A stretch of 64,000 nucleotides of DNA from Ctenosaura bakeri (taxonomy: Eukaryota; Chordata; Lepidosauria; Squamata; Iguanidae): assembly GCA_948474755.1 (NCBI GenBank), contig CAOLHI010003141.1, positions 1 through 64,000 on the forward strand, in the 5' to 3' direction. The position numbers and the translations under genes were made by a program. Below are positions 1-13,673 of this stretch, in pieces; the stretch's first letter is position 1, and every line of letters begins with the position of its first letter. Below the pieces are notes generated by a model. The model was not told where the DNA came from. It was given only the letters and a program-made list of their open reading frames with translations, and ran no database searches.

Positions 1-985
1 CAATGTTTTCCAGATACAATGATTGTTGAACTCTTTATTTACTGTTAGTCTATCATAACATAAATATCCGTGCCATCCAAATCTATTATTTATTTCTTCC
101 AATTATTTAGTAGTTGTTCTCTCTAATTGAATCCAGTCCTTGATCCAATCTAAACAGCATGCATGATAATAAGTTTTCAAAGATGCTAAATCAAATCCTC
201 CTCTCTCTTTTGCATCCTTAAGTATTTTGAATCTTATTCTTGGTTTTTTTGCCTTGCCAAATAAATTTTTGTAAATCCTTTTCCCATTCTTTAAATATCT
301 TCTCACTTCCTATTATTGGTAAATTCTGAAATAGAAACATAAGCTTAGGTAGTAAGGACATTTTAAAAGCATTTATTCTTCCCAAAAGTGATAGGTTTAA
401 GTTTTTCCATTTCTCCATATCATTTTTTTATCTCTTTCCATATCTTCAAATAATTATTATCAAATAATTCTTGATTCTTTTTCATTATGTTAATCCCTAG
501 ATATTTTGTTTTCTTAGTTAGTTGACATCCAGATCTTTTCTCCAAATCAACTTGCTCTTTTTCAGTCATATTTAGTGTCATTATCATTGTCTTTTCTTTA
601 TTTATCTTGTATCCTGCGACTAATCCATATTTTCGTAGAATTTCCATCAGCACCTGCATTGATTCTTGTGGATCTTCCAAAAATATGATTACATCATCTG
701 CAAAAGCTTTCAATTTCAATTCCTTTTTCCTTATTTTTAGGCTTTTTATTTGTGGATCCTCATTTACTATGATCAACAGTACTTCCAAGGTAGCTATAAA
801 CAATAGTGGTGATAACGGGCACCCTTGCTGTACCCCCTAATTTATTGCAAAGCTTGTCGTAATGTCACCATTTATTATTAACCTTGCAGATTGGTCTTGG
901 TAAATTGCCTCAATCCATTTACAGAAATCTTCTTGTTTTGGAAATGTTTCAACATCCCTGTTAACATTACCTTGTCAGGGATAGT
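1..985 (-). mobile_element. L1-type LINE fragment (ORF2 reverse transcriptase part)
   Basis: Read on the minus strand, this AT-rich stretch encodes pieces of an L1 ORF2 protein. An open frame at 420-803 holds the RT catalytic motif FADD (about 693-704) followed by VIIFLEDP, and then the typical YLGI block. Frames at 218-418 and 103-306 give the downstream L1 region ([29 protein letters not shown]). The segment before 803 reads as QGCPLSPLL-like coding in a broken frame. The copy lacks its 5' part beyond about 985 and runs off the window on its 3' side. Frames are interrupted, so it is inactive. Seen: the motifs and frame breaks. Known: FADD is the RT active site of L1-clade LINEs. Confidence 0.88.
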
Positions 986-1628
986 TTAGAAATGTCACAT
1001 TACTGCAATCATATTGTCCCAAATTATCTTCACTCATATATCAAGTCATAATCTTGATTCGGTTTTCTTACTTGAACAGGAAAAGGATTGTTCAAATGTA
1101 TGTTTGCTTGGATGCCTTATCATGTTCAAATATATTTCTGGTAAAGGTTAGTACTATTGGCCTTGCTTTTAAGTGCAGGGTTCAGGGCCTAATTAAGACG
1201 ATCCATCTGTAATTCAGAATACTCCATTCTTATCGCAGTTTCTCCCTGCAGAATGGTAAGGGGGCTTCCTGTTAGCTTGGCTAGCACTTCTTTGAAAGTC
1301 CTAGAGACCGTGGCAGGTTGGTGGTTGTCAATGCACAAGAGTTCCCTTAGGAAACTAAGCTTTGTAATCTATATCCAAATGTGTTTGATCTGTTTTTAAT
1401 CATGTGCTTTATAAATAGAATTGTCTGTTCAATTGTATTTTAAGTTTTGTAAAATAAGATTTTGGCTGAACTTTGTTTTGAATTATGAAAGCCACTTTGG
1501 GTCCCATGCTGGGAGAAAGATGAGGTTAAAATGGAATAGGATACAAAAATGGCCCATTCAGTCCCATTGGGCTGAATCTAATTCATCTCCCTGTTTCATC
1601 AGCAAACCATTCACTCTATGCAATTCTA

Positions 1629-2043
1629 GGCCCTTTCCGCAACTTACCTGTTCTCAGTGCTGGAGCACAGGGATCACGTGAGCAGCCTCTTGAGAGATGC
1701 TGTTGCATCCCTGCTGCTTCGGCACTGCAGCTACTTGCCCGCCCGCACCCCGCCACTTCCTACCGCAGCACAGCCTGGGAGTTAAAGGCTAGCACTGAGG
1801 CAGGAAGCGCAACAGGCACAGCTCAGGAGGCTGCGCATGGCAGGTAAATACGCTCCATGCCCCTGAGCATTGTGCAACTGCGTGGCATTTTCAGCTTGAA
1901 GCCGAAAATAAGAAAATCCGTTAGTGGTTTGCATCATGGTCTTGAATGTTGTGTAAATGTGAGTGCATCATGCAGACCGCTCCTCACATTTACGCGACGC
2001 TCAAGGGGCACTTTTGCTTAAGAAACGCCATGCGAAAAGGGCC
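1629..2043. mobile_element. Non-autonomous DNA transposon (long GGCCCTTTCC MITE)
   Basis: The left end reads GGCCCTTTCCGCA and the right end TGCGAAAAGGGCC, which form terminal inverted repeats around a GC-rich interior without coding potential. The interior shares a segment around TTCAGCTTGAAGCCGAAAA with the element at 2808-3214, in a related arrangement, so both belong to one family. The flanking trinucleotides are CTA and ATA and do not match exactly, so the target-site duplication is decayed or the end is misplaced. Confidence 0.65.
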
Positions 2044-2045
2044 AT

Positions 2046-2222
2046 AGAATTATGATTCCACTTTAACTGCTGTGGCTTCAGTTTTATGGAATCCTGGGAA
2101 CTGAAGTATAGGGAGGGACATTTACAATTCCCAGCCAGGGAGAACTAGTGCCTCGCCAGACTACTAACCCCAGGATGGTCAAAGTAGAATATAGTGCTAT
2201 ATTATGTAGTGTGAATAGGCCC
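2046..2222. mobile_element. Palindromic MITE remnant (tggaatcctggg family)
   Basis: The unit is ATTATGATTCCACTTTAACT... TATGGAATCCTGGG... CCCAGGATGG... ending in GTGTGAATAGGCCCC. The two halves are roughly complementary. The same arms recur at 2534, 24995, 26877, 33262 and 49453. The left end abuts the larger MITE at 1629-2043. Confidence 0.5.
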
Positions 2223-2533
2223 CAGGTTCTTTGATTCCATGAGAAAGAACAGAAAGAAGTGGATTTGTTAATTTTTCTGTTCATACTCAAGCCTTGTGAG
2301 CTGAAAGCTATAGCTGCTTCATAGCATCTCCATGTAGAAAACAACTGGGCATCATTTGGTAATCTTGGGGAAGCAAAAGCTGATTTTATTATGGGGAATT
2401 GGGAAAGATCCTTACCTCTTCACCTGATGATGACATTGTCTTGTTGGTTGGTTGTGGAGGGACAACTGAAAATTTCCCTGCCAAAATGCTCTTCCAGTAT
2501 CAATCAGAAGCAGACATCCATCAGGACCTTTAA

Positions 2534-2731
2534 GGACCTTTCCACTCACTATTATAATGCTATTACTCCACTTTCAACATGCTGTGAAATTCTGGGTTTG
2601 TAGTTTACAGAGGCCAAAGACCTCTCTGGGTGAGAATTCTAAATGTCCCTCCCTAAACTGCAAACCCCAAAATTCCATAGGATGTTGAAAGTGGAATAAT
2701 AGCACTATAACAGTGTAATGTGGAAAGGCCC
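2534..2731. mobile_element. Palindromic MITE (about 200 bp)
   Basis: Terminal inverted repeats GGACCTTTCCAC / GTGGAAAGGCCC are followed inward by complementary arms (CACTTTCAACATGCTGTG against ATGTTGAAAGTGGAATAA). It belongs to the same palindromic family as the copies at 26877 and 49453. No coding potential. Confidence 0.7.
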
Positions 2732-2807
2732 TTAGTCTTCATGCCTCAATTCCACTTCTGTATTGGTGGTGTTCCCAAAGTCCACATTTGATTTTCAGTG
2801 CAACATA

Positions 2808-3214
2808 GGCCCTTTTCGTACAGGATTTGCCATGCGAAAGGGTGTCCGGAGCATCGCACAATTGTGAGGAACGATCTGCATGACACACTCACAATCGCGC
2901 GACACTCCAGGGTAGAGCAGGTGCTGCTCGTGCACTTTTTCATTTTCGGCTTTCAGCCGAAAATGATGTGCTATCGCACATTGCTCCAGGGCCCCGTGAG
3001 CACTTGCCATGTGTGTGGAGCCTCCGGAGCCGCGGCGGTAGTGCTTCCTGCCCTACCAGCACAGAAGGAAGAGGCAGGGCTCTCGCACTGCCTGCTTGGG
3101 AGCAGGCAGCTCGTGCAGAGCTGAAGCAGCGAGGACGCGAGAACCTCTCGCTAAAGGCTGCTTGCGTGATCCCTGCACCCCAGCTCCGGAAAAAGGTAAG
3201 CTGCAGAAAGGGCC
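2808..3214. mobile_element. Non-autonomous DNA transposon (long GGCCCTTTTCG MITE)
   Basis: Ends read GGCCCTTTTCGTA and TGCAGAAAGGGCC. The interior contains a perfect hairpin, ATTTTCGGCTTTCAGCCGAAAAT (arms at about 2940-2965), which is also seen in diverged form at 1629-2043. GC-rich, with chance open frames on both strands that match no known protein. The flanks are ATA and TTA, a near match for a 3-bp duplication. Confidence 0.68.
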
Positions 3215-3649
3215 TTAGAGTCATAAAGAAAACAGCCTCCTCCATGTATAGAACACACCAAAATATTGCCTTCAGGACCTGCATACCTTCTCCTTGCCCC
3301 ATCTCCAATCTTGCAAGGAAAAAGGAGAGATAGTGTTGGGCAAGTAGTACCTGTAGTTGCAGGTGCATGCCTGGCATTAACAGGTGGATCTTTATGTGCT
3401 CCTCACTGGCTTCACTAGTGCACAGACAGCACAGATCATTATTTCTGTTGTACCTTGGTGGTCAGTGATATAAAATCTGTTTTTACCATGTACTATTCTT
3501 TCTTATCAGGACTAATTCTCTCCAGAATTGGCTTATTGTACTATATTGAGATGAACACAAGAAGGGTATGGAGTGCAACATCACTATCTGAAAGAAAATT
3601 ATCACCTCTGAGGAAAATTTAATTCATATTCCAAATCTCCACCGAAGTC

Positions 3650-3701
3650 ATGGGATGTAGCATTTCTTTAAAGAAGAACCAAGTGAGCAAATCAGAACGA
3701 G
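3650..3701 (+). CDS. PPEF1: PPEF1 coding exon 1 (start codon, acylation signal)
   Basis: The ATG at 3650 has a purine at -3 and G at +4. It encodes [17 protein letters not shown] and one base of the next codon, then a GTAAAA donor at 3702. Gly2/Cys3 is a typical myristoylation/palmitoylation start, as in known PPEF1 proteins (MGC). The phase fits exon 2 exactly (G + CC = Ala18). This exon is short and was found by its MGC start and phase, so it is a little less certain than the later ones. Confidence 0.82.
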
Positions 3702-6700
3702 GTAAAATCTGTTTGCGTAACGGCTATTCTGCAGCGTTATAAACAATTCTTTTGGAATATTCCTTAATTTGAAAGATCCTAGTTTCACACTAGGCTATCC
3801 CAGGTGGTGTTAATGGATTAGGAAAAAGGAACTAATGATCTGGATGAAATAAAATATAAGCTTATTCCAGGCAAGACAGAGTGCTACTTATCAACAGAAA
3901 AGCAGGTAGGGATTCATTCTCTGCTAGATGGGTTACACTCCTCCTGAAGATGCAGGTTCACAGTTAAGGGTTGTACTGGCTTCAATGCTGAACTTGGAGC
4001 TTGGATTTTTGTGGTGGCCAGGAGCCCATTTGCACATTTAAAGCGTGTGTTAGCTCTTTCCAGTCCTAGTGATGCATGGTGACACATGATTTACTTAAAT
4101 CCATTTGGTTTATTGTACACTCTCTATGTGGAGCTGCCTTTGAAGACCATGTAGAAAGTTCAGCTGTTCCAAAGACCTGCAGCTAGAGTGTTGACTGGAA
4201 GTGGTTATAAGGAGCACACAGCTCTCTTGTTACAGCAGTTCCACTGTTTCCAGGCTCAAGAGGGCTGTTTACACTTTATAAATCTGCACATGGCATAGGC
4301 CTAGTTGCTGTTGTTGTGTGCCTTCAAGTCATTTGTGCCTCTAATTGTTGCTGTTGTGTGCCTTCAAGTCACCACTGAATTATGATGACCTAAGACCTAT
4401 CACAGGCTTTTCTTACCAAGATTTGTTCAAGGAGGGGTTTGCCTTTGCCTTCCTCTGAGAAAGGTGAGAGTGTGACTTGCCCAAGGTCATCCAGTGGGTT
4501 CCATGACAGAGCAGGGGTTCAAATCTTGGTCTCCAGTGTTATAGTCCAATGCCATTCTAGCTCTTGTGAGTCTAAAGGAGCATATTCTCCTAGTCCAGGC
4601 TTTGAGACCTTCAAGGGAGGCATTTCTCTTTGTCCTACCTCACTCAGAGGCACATACAATGGCAATGCAGCCTACTCCAGTGCTCTGCAACTCTGTTTCT
4701 AGAGAAGCTAGGCCACATCCTTCAACTCTCCCAGGCCATTTCCACCCAGACCCTCCCTAAACTGCAAACTCCAGGATTTCATAGGATGTTGAAAGCGGAA
4801 TAATAGTGCTATAACAGTCTAGTGCGGAAGTGGCACCAGTCTCGCAGGGACACTCCCAATTAATCCTGTGTGGTCCCACTTTGAAAGTTGCTTTGCAAAC
4901 ATTCCAGTTTTCTCTCTCCTACTCCCACTTTCCCCCTTTGCCCTTGCCTTACTTCAGTTACTGCGAACTGAGCTCAATATGCAAGGAGCTTTTGCACTGA
5001 ATTAACTAAGCAGTGGGCAGAGGAGAGGAGAGGTGGACTATTTCCTTTTCCAGTAGGCTCAGACACAAGCAAACTGCTGCAACCTCTTCTAGCTAGCTTG
5101 TATGTTCTTCATCATTAATGACTTTTGCCACCTTGAATGCACTCTGATGTTGTTTATACATGTGTGTCCTGGTTTTCATCTTTGAAATATTGGAGGTTAT
5201 GCTTCACTGGACCCTTCAAAAGCAGGGCAGGAAAAATGCAGCCCAGGGGAGCCACAAAGAGCTGTTTTTGTGGCCGATATGGTCCAACTTTTTAAAAAAA
5301 CAAATGCCCTCTAAGGAGTGGGTGGGCAATTTTGCTGTGGGGTTGTTTTTTGTTGTTGTTGTTTTTTGCCCCCTACTATTTTAGGCCCAAAGGAAGTGAG
5401 TAGGAAGTTGACTTCTGGATCATTTTCTGTTTTTTAAAAAAGGCATCGCAGAGGTCTAAAGTATCTTGGGAATAGTGAAATTGCCCTTTGTTGCATACAG
5501 GGCATTTGGAGGCAAAAACTTGATTTTTTTGTGGGGCATAAATGGGGAGACAGCCCTCCCAGGTCTCCTGAGGAGACAGTACTGCCCATGAATCCCAAAC
5601 AGTTGTCCACCCCTACTCTATAATATTGTCCTTCAATTGGTAAGTAAAAACTCTTTATAAAGAGCTACACAGGCTTTTGGGAACTGACGATGTTAAACAT
5701 TTTTAATAGTGTGCTGAGCGCTTCTTATTTCTTGCTTAATGGATTTGTTTTTAAGTTACTTTAAACTCTATTGATCTATTATTGATCAGTTTTCTTTGTC
5801 TGTGGCACCAGGTCCACTGGAAAATGCTGTATGTGAATACAATATGCTTGTTAAAACAGTCAGTGGCAATCAGAACACTTGCTTGAGTATGACAAAGGAA
5901 ACACATAAAAGATTGCAATAAAGGAACAAAATTGCTATTAATAAAATAATATACCACTACAGGCCAATGCTGACAACGGCATCTAAGACAACTGATTCCC
6001 TTTGCAGTTCACCACTGCTGCTTAATTTATGTTTTATGTTTTTGTATCATTTTACTAATGTGAATTTTCTCTGTATCAAAGGAGTGGATGTCAAATTGAA
6101 ATAGGCTGAAAGGTTCCACTTCTCCCAACTGTCAGAAATCTGGAACTACACCCACAAATTTTCATAGGACTCAACATCAAATATTTAGATTAACTCTGTT
6201 AAAGTTCAAGAACGCCTATTCACTAATACATTTTCCACATACTCCTTCTGCAATGCCTCTTTGGTTGTTCTGACATAGCAAGCAGATTCTGGAAATATTG
6301 GGTTGACGTCATTGCTCGTGGTCTCTTGAGTCTTAATTAATTGTATTTAAAATGACAAAGCAGCACTTCTACTTGAGTGAGAATTGGAATAATGATGTCA
6401 AGAGCTATAGAAAGGGTGATATATTCCAAGAGAAGCAAATCTCTCTGCCAGGGCTATCATCTTAAAAACAGGTTACTACTTGTTTAATAACATGGGGCAT
6501 GTATACTGTTCAACACCTTATTTTAGTCCACGCAATAACACTTTCCACAGTATGTCTAGTGTTGGGTCTAATTTCTGTTGTGACATGTTTACTGACTATT
6601 CACTAATGTAAATCAGAAGCACTCATTAAAATACTATGGCTGCATACATTTCATTTTAAAGTCTGAAACACTAAAAACATATGTTTAACAAATGAAAACT

Positions 6701-9700
6701 TTCTGAGAAATCATACCCTGTGTAATGTTGATTTTGCAATAATTTGTCCACTAAATACTAAAATCATATATATTTTCTCCAGCATCATTGAATCAGCCTT
6801 TTAGCACTAATCATTTTTGGGAATTAAAAATGTCTTTCTTCCAAGTGAGTTCTTGTTGTGACTTAAATATTCTTAAGATATGTAATAAGAGATGTGAAGG
6901 TGTGGTGAATCATCTTAGGTTTTAACCTATTTAATTTTCACTTCTCCTGTTTGAAAGACTAAGTATTTATTGTAGCATAACCCATCTCCCAAGTATCAGA
7001 GAAGTGTTCAGTAAAATCAAGTTGATCTTTGTGTCATCTAAGCTTGGAAAAGTGTATTCAGGTTTTGTTTTGTTTTGTTTTTTAATATCAGAAACAGTAC
7101 TAGTCACAGGTATTCTCAGAGGGCAACAGGTACAGCAACATCTAGTTTTAAGAACAGAAAATTTAATTTTAATAGGCCCAGGATCATCCTGGAGGTGATA
7201 CAGGCTCTAGTTGCTCTTACTGGCTTCTGCCCCATAATGAAAGCACTCCCTTTTGTTAAACACATGAAGCCTGATAGCACATAGGCCTTCTGGGTCTGAC
7301 TCTTAACAAAGCAATACACAACTCAAAGTTATAGGAGATTCACATCTGAACACGTTTCTTGACTTCACAGAGTTTGGAAGGGGAAAGAGCATTTTATCAT
7401 CAGATTACCTATACGGGGAATACCAAAAGACTCTTTTGTTCTTTTATCTTATCCAAAGATAACAGTGAAAGCCAACATAGTGTAGTGCTTTGAGCATTGG
7501 ACTATGACTCTGGAGACCAGGTTCAAATCCTCGCTCAAGAATCGGTACCCACTGGGTAACCTTGGGCAAGTCATACTCTCTCAGCCTCTCTCAGAGAGAG
7601 GCAAAAGCAACCCCCTCTGAACAAATCTTGCAAAGAAAATACTGTGAAAGGTTTAGCTTAAGGTCGCTATAAGTTGGAAATGACTTGAAGGCACACCACA
7701 ACAACAAAGATAACAATCCCTTCCTAATCTTGTTCCTTCCCAGTTCTGTGTTTCAAAAGGGGTGGATTTTACTGAGATCAGAGATCTGGAAAAACAAAGC
7801 AAAACAGGACAAGTGTGTCAACAGTATAAGTTTTTGAAGAGGCCTGGTCTGTGAGTGATTTCTCTCCTAATGTGTGGCGTCTTGAAGATCACAAGAAAAT
7901 CAGATATACAGATTTCGATGGGCTGTATTTTGTCTTTCAAAAGCATGGGGAAATAGCCCACATGAGTCAGTTCACCTACACATTGTACTGTACAACAGGT
8001 TCTTTGGGGCTTTAGATGCAGTGTTGTCCTAGGATCAATGAGCAAGCCATGATTGTTGTTGTGGTGTGCCCTCAAGTCGTTTATGACTTATGGCGACCCT
8101 AAGGCAAACCCGTAACAGGGTTTTTTGGAGTTGAGAGTGTGTGATGTGCCCAAGGTCAGCCAGTGGATTTTCATGGCTGAGCAGGGAACTGAATCTTGGT
8201 CTCCAAGGCCATAGTCCAATGCTCAAACCCCTTACACTACACTGGCTCTTGATTACCTTCTCAGGTTGTCTGAAAACACAAGTTTGTATAACCTTGAAAA
8301 GTGCACAGTGCATATGTAAACTCTAGCAGGATCCAAAGATCTGCAGCATGTGTTGTGAATAATAAATCTTTTCTTTCTGGCCACTTTTATGTTTTGTCAG
8401 CCATCAAAGCCGCTGTCCTCATCCAAAGGTGGTATCGGTCTTACATGGCCCGGATGGAGCTGAAGCGGCAATACGCTCTTAGCATCTTTCAGTCAATTGA
8501 ATATGCAGAAGAACATGCACAGTTACAGGTTTGTATTCCATGGATTTCTTTTTTTTTTTTTTTTTTTGCATAAACCACCAGTAAATTGCAACAAGCTGAG
8601 TTTACAAATTATATTCTTCATGTATAATGTAGCTCGTATGTTTGTATTCATCATATTGGCCAAAATTTAAAATTTAGGTTTGGTTATGTATAAGGCTGTC
8701 CCAAGATGTTTTCCTCTCTGGGGAAGAGCAGGAAAACAGTGCCCCCTCCCCTGAGTCAAAGTGCACAGTATCCCCAAAACAACCACGTTATGATGGCTCC
8801 ATGGGTGTAGCTGCAGAGAAAGCAAAATGTCCCCTCAGATAAGGATTCTTCCCCCCTCCATTAAATTTTTGGTCAGTACCCAAAACTCTAGCAGTGCAGT
8901 TGTGAGACAATGAAAATTGCTTACACCTAGGACTCTTATGTGTACTGTGTTCTCATTCGCTTAGTAACTTTGGATACCTAAATTGTATTTCTAAATGTTC
9001 AATTGAAGTTTTAAGCTACTGCAATGCTAGAAATTTGAGGAGTAAAGGAACATTTCATTGGGTGGATGGAATTCTTACTTGAGGCAGGAATATTCTCATT
9101 TTGTAGCTACACTCCTGGGTGACACCTGAAGCTGAAAATCCCATGAGCACCTCTCCCTCTTCCTTGCATTAGAAATGCAATAACAAGTAAACAACAGTTT
9201 GATTCCTTTCTTGTCACTCAAAACCTACTGCCTGATGCAACCATCTCATTCCACTCAATGGCAGCCAGTGGCTCCCACGTTGGTAGGGCAGTGAATCAGT
9301 TCTTGTCTGAACTTTAAAAGGTATTTAGTTATTTTACATTGCATCATTTTGGAATGGGATTTCAGCTTGTTTCTATTTTGTGTGTGAATGCCTTTTTGCA
9401 TGGTAAATATGATTTATATTATGTCGTTAAATTTGTTTTACCCAACTTCTTAATGAAATAGCACCTATACATGCAGAAACTTTTCACCATTCTGTTTTAT
9501 GAGGAAGGAAGTGCTTAAGAGCTTGTACTGCGTAGCCTTTGCAAACAAGGAAAATCTTCCCCTTCTTATAAATGAGCACTCTCAGCAGTTACTTGCCTAG
9601 AGTTACAGCAGCACAATTTAAAATGGGAGACTGGCAAGAAATGTCAGCTTTCCAACTATTAAATATGTATGTTTTCTTTCTCAGTTGTCCAACTTCTTCA

Positions 9701-12700
9701 CGTTCATGCTGGACCATTTTACTCAAGCGAATGAGTCTGATCCAGGTATGGCTGAGATATTATATTTGATAGATTGGCTTAATAAGTTTTGCAAGTGACT
9801 GCAGGTATGTCTTTTGTATATAAAAAAATATAATACAGCCAAAGCTGTATGTGCCCAGATATAATTTCCTGTGCATGCATCTATAGCCATTGAAAGAGCT
9901 GCATGCTGAGATACCAGCATTTGTTCCATAAGGCTAAAAATCTAAGAGGGGGTGGGCATAGTTGGTTCCCAGGTCGCATTACATCTCTTCTCAGTCAAAG
10001 CAGTAAGAAAAGAGGATGCCTGTGTGTCTGTCGCAGCCATGACTCATCAGGACATTGGGTCAGATGTCTCAAAATTTGACAGAATGTTCTTGGTTGTCTC
10101 CCACATTGCAGTAGTGGTAAATTTCAAGTCAAAATTCATAATAGAGGGCTTTGTAAGGAAAAAAGAAAGGATATTTTTCTTCCCCGAAAAAGGCTGGAAA
10201 ACATGAATTTTTGAGACGCTGCTGCGGAGACTTCTAAGGTTTAAAAAAAGGGGTCAGGAAAGTAGGTGAAGGCTTTTGATAAGATTCCTGAGATCAATTT
10301 TTAAAAGGACGGAATGGGGAAAAGAGGAGGCCCCAAGGAAGGCGAGAAGCATCGCTGAGATTTTTTGACTCAGATCTTAAAATAACTTGACTGACCCAGG
10401 ATCCTATGTGCTTAGTAGCGGGGAGCAAGAGAACCAGACCATATTGCAGCAGGAATCCAACATTTATGTTCTGTCTGTTTCATAAGAATAATACTTAAAA
10501 GAAATCTATTTGAGCTCCTGAGGCTTTCCTCATGGTTTGTTTGAAAGCTAGCTCTTGGTCTGAATCTTTTTGGTTGGCCCCAACTAGAGTAGACCCCACT
10601 GAATCAGTAGCTGAATATAGAGGCCCTTACTACAATAAGTTGTCATCCCACCAAAGCAATGCATTGTTTCCATTCAAGAACTCATGCTATCACATGATGT
10701 CATTGCTAAACAGGTGCTGTTACATTCCCATGTGTTGCAAATCAGACCTTTTTCATTGTTGGAAAAAATCCAGTAACGGCCTCTTTTCCCACCACAATCC
10801 TGTCAGCTGGGTATGTGTGGTTCCCCAATAGTGCTTGATAGCACATCCTTCATCGCTGATCCGGGAGTGGGTGAGGAATGGGAGTGCCTAGGTTGTCCCT
10901 CCCTCAGCTACTGCCATGTCATGGCAAGTTTGGAATCTATCACCTCTCCATGTTTATTTGAACTTTCTCCTTTGAGTTAAAACTTTTTATTTTTTTAATT
11001 CATTTTTTATCATTATAGTGCAAACATGCAATAGCATATGGACGTGTCATGATGTTACAATGTTGCTGCACTAGTACGGCTTACCAAAAAAAACAACCAC
11101 GACCAATCATGAACTGCAGGGCAGGGAAAAGGTGGAGAGAAGGACTCACCAATGATGCTGTAATGCAGAGGGAACACCAGTGGCGATAATGCTACTCATC
11201 TGCTGAAGTCAAAAGGGTGCAGTAGAGAGTGTTCAGAACCCAGTACTTTCACGGAAATGGAAATGCTGTGATTTAAATGGAACAATGCATTATTGAGGCA
11301 TGATGCGGTGAGGACCTGAGTCAACAGTCAGTCAGTCCCATTTAATCAGTCTACTCTTTCGGGGACTAGCAATCAATCTTTGGCCCCACTCTTTTGTTTT
11401 CTTGTCTTCCCCTAGTTTCATGTCATTTTGGAGGAAATGTTTGTGGAGCTGTGGTTTTCTCTGTTTGTGTATGGATGGACTAAGCCACTGAGGCTAAGCT
11501 CATAGAAGTTGAGGTTCTCATAGAATTTCTCAAAGTTTGATCATATCCTCTCTCTATACACACATTAATTAACGTCATAGTGTGTCTCAGATTATTTTAC
11601 TATCATCAGTTATTGTGACTCATCAGTTTGCTTGTTTTGCATAATTAAACTTTAATTTGTGACGTACTTTAAGATATCATAAGAGTCTTGCTGGTTTTTA
11701 CAGATGAGTGAATAGTTTTAGGCTCCCAGTGCTGATTGCATTTACCTGCTATATGATTACATTAATAGTTAAAACTGATGTTCATGATTCTGTTGACTTG
11801 GATCCAGGATCCACATGCAGCTCTCAGAACTCTTTCCTCCTAACAACATGAATTTCAACAGGGTGGGTGATTAACTGGACAACAATCCATATGAAAATGA
11901 TCTAGAAGTCTTAGAAAACCAAAAGTTAAATATGAATCCAATATTTGTGTTTTTACAGTGACAAAAAAAAAAGGTTAATTCATTTCTAGGCTGCATCAAC
12001 AGAAGTACTGTATCTAGATCAAGTTCTGCTTTGGTTAGATCTCACCTAGAGTTCTGGGTAGTACAGCTTAAGGTTATTGACTATCTGGAATATGTTCAGA
12101 GGAGAGTGATCAAGATAATAAGAGGTCTGAAACCATGCTCTAGGACAAATATTTGAGGGAGCTGTGTGTGTTTAGCTTAGAAAAGAAAGGACTGAAAGTA
12201 TCATGATAGGAATTGGAAGATGGAGCAAGTTTTTTTCTGCCACTCAAGTGGTTCAGATCAAACTGATGGATTCAAGTTATGAGAAAAGAAATTCTAACTA
12301 AACCTTAGGAAAAATGTCTCAATAGGAACAGCTGTTTGATAGCAAGGGGATGGCGACTTCCAGAACAGTGTGGAAGGTACAGTGGGGAGTGCAGAATAAA
12401 CAGGAATCGAGGAAGCTCGCTTATCACCCATCTAATGGCTGGATCATCCTGAATTGACCTCTGCTCAGAAAGTCCTTCCACTTGTGGAAAGGTTATGAAC
12501 AAATTATTGTCCATGGAAATTTTTGTTCTCAACTAAACTAAGTGTTTGTAAGTTGCTTTTCTGCTTCTTTTATAGACATCAGCTCTCACTTTGTCTCCAT
12601 TATGGATGATCACCACATGGCAGGCTCAGATACTGCAATGGCCGAGTATGAAAGGACAATAGAGGTACCCACCTCCTACTATGGCCCTCGTCTGTGTTTT

Positions 12701-13637
12701 CCGCTCACCGCTGCTGACATTGATGCACTTCTTCGGGCTTTCAAGCATCATCAAGTAAGTTCTTACTATTAAATGAACAATACCATATTTTATATTTACA
12801 GGCATCTGTAAATTGTCCAGGTCATAATCATAAGGGCATGATAAATATGATTAAGAAAAAAGGGCGCAAGTTGAAATAATGTGTGGTGGGGAAAGTAATT
12901 TCTAGGCCGTTGTTTTTAACATGTTGAAGGAGATGAATTATTGGGTATCTATTTTTTTTAAAAAAAAATTTTATTTATAATATGTTCAAGAAGAAAGAGA
13001 AGGCATCATTTTCTCAATAAACTATATACATGAGTTTTATGCTTAGGGCAATTAGATTTCACTCCCCCAAACCATGCCATTTTAAAATGGCTAGATCTAG
13101 CAATCACTCTTTTGGGTAAGATAAATACTTCTTCAATCCTTCTGAAGAAGATTTAATCAAAGACTTAGGCCTCTTCCACACCGACTTTGTCCCATCATGC
13201 TCCAGTGGTGATCCCTGCAGCAGCTCTGCTGGGAAGGGAGCACAAAGGGAGCACTCCCCTCCACATGGACAATCTCCTGCAGAAGGGAGCATGATGGACA
13301 CACCTCTTCCTTCCGCAGTGCAGCCGGGTACTTTCTCAGGCTGCGCTGTGACAAAAAGCGCCACCATTGTGCTTTCTGCCCTTCCACGTGACAGGTAAGT
13401 GGCATGATTGTGTGTCATTGATAGGGAAAACCTGTCAATGATTTAATCTGTGATCGCTTCACCTGGGGACGGGAAAGGAGCGGGACCATGATGATGTCAT
13501 GCAGAAACATCATCGCGGTACTGCTCGTCTCCCATCCCCACACCGGGATGGGAGGACACTGCGGAAAGGGCCTTAACTGAAGCCTCATCTAGTATCAGGA
13601 AACTATTTAACTTCTAATGTTGCTGAATGCTACATTT

Positions 13638-13673
<36 letters not shown>

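Larger units (their letters stand above)
986..3649. other. Non-coding upstream region of PPEF1, mostly MITEs
   Basis: No exon was recognised here. 986-1627 shows nothing I can name. 1629-2043 and 2808-3214 are long MITEs, and 2046-2222 and 2534-2731 are shorter MITE-like palindromes. A polypyrimidine stretch followed by CAG ends at about 3510. It could be the acceptor of the exon that carries the PPEF1 start codon, in which case 3511-3649 would be 5' UTR. That is only inference. Open frames over 2940-3377 lie in a MITE and are not genes. Confidence 0.5.
3702..8400 (+). other. PPEF1 intron 1 (contents)
   Basis: Holds an old LINE-like fragment at about 4110-4290, two SINE pieces at 4308-4567 (minus), a MITE remnant at 4738-4838, a complete tRNA-type SINE at 7466-7711 (plus) and another at 8051-8252 (minus). 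Between 4840 and 7465 I see only AT-rich, unremarkable sequence with short T and GTT runs. No exon recognised. Confidence 0.6.

Noticed and set aside
2940..3377. 145-codon minus-strand frame
   Set aside because: Mostly within a long MITE, open on both strands, no motif.
1..3649. RS1 (retinoschisin) exons expected left of PPEF1
   Set aside because: No discoidin-domain sequence was seen on either strand. The gene may lie further left.
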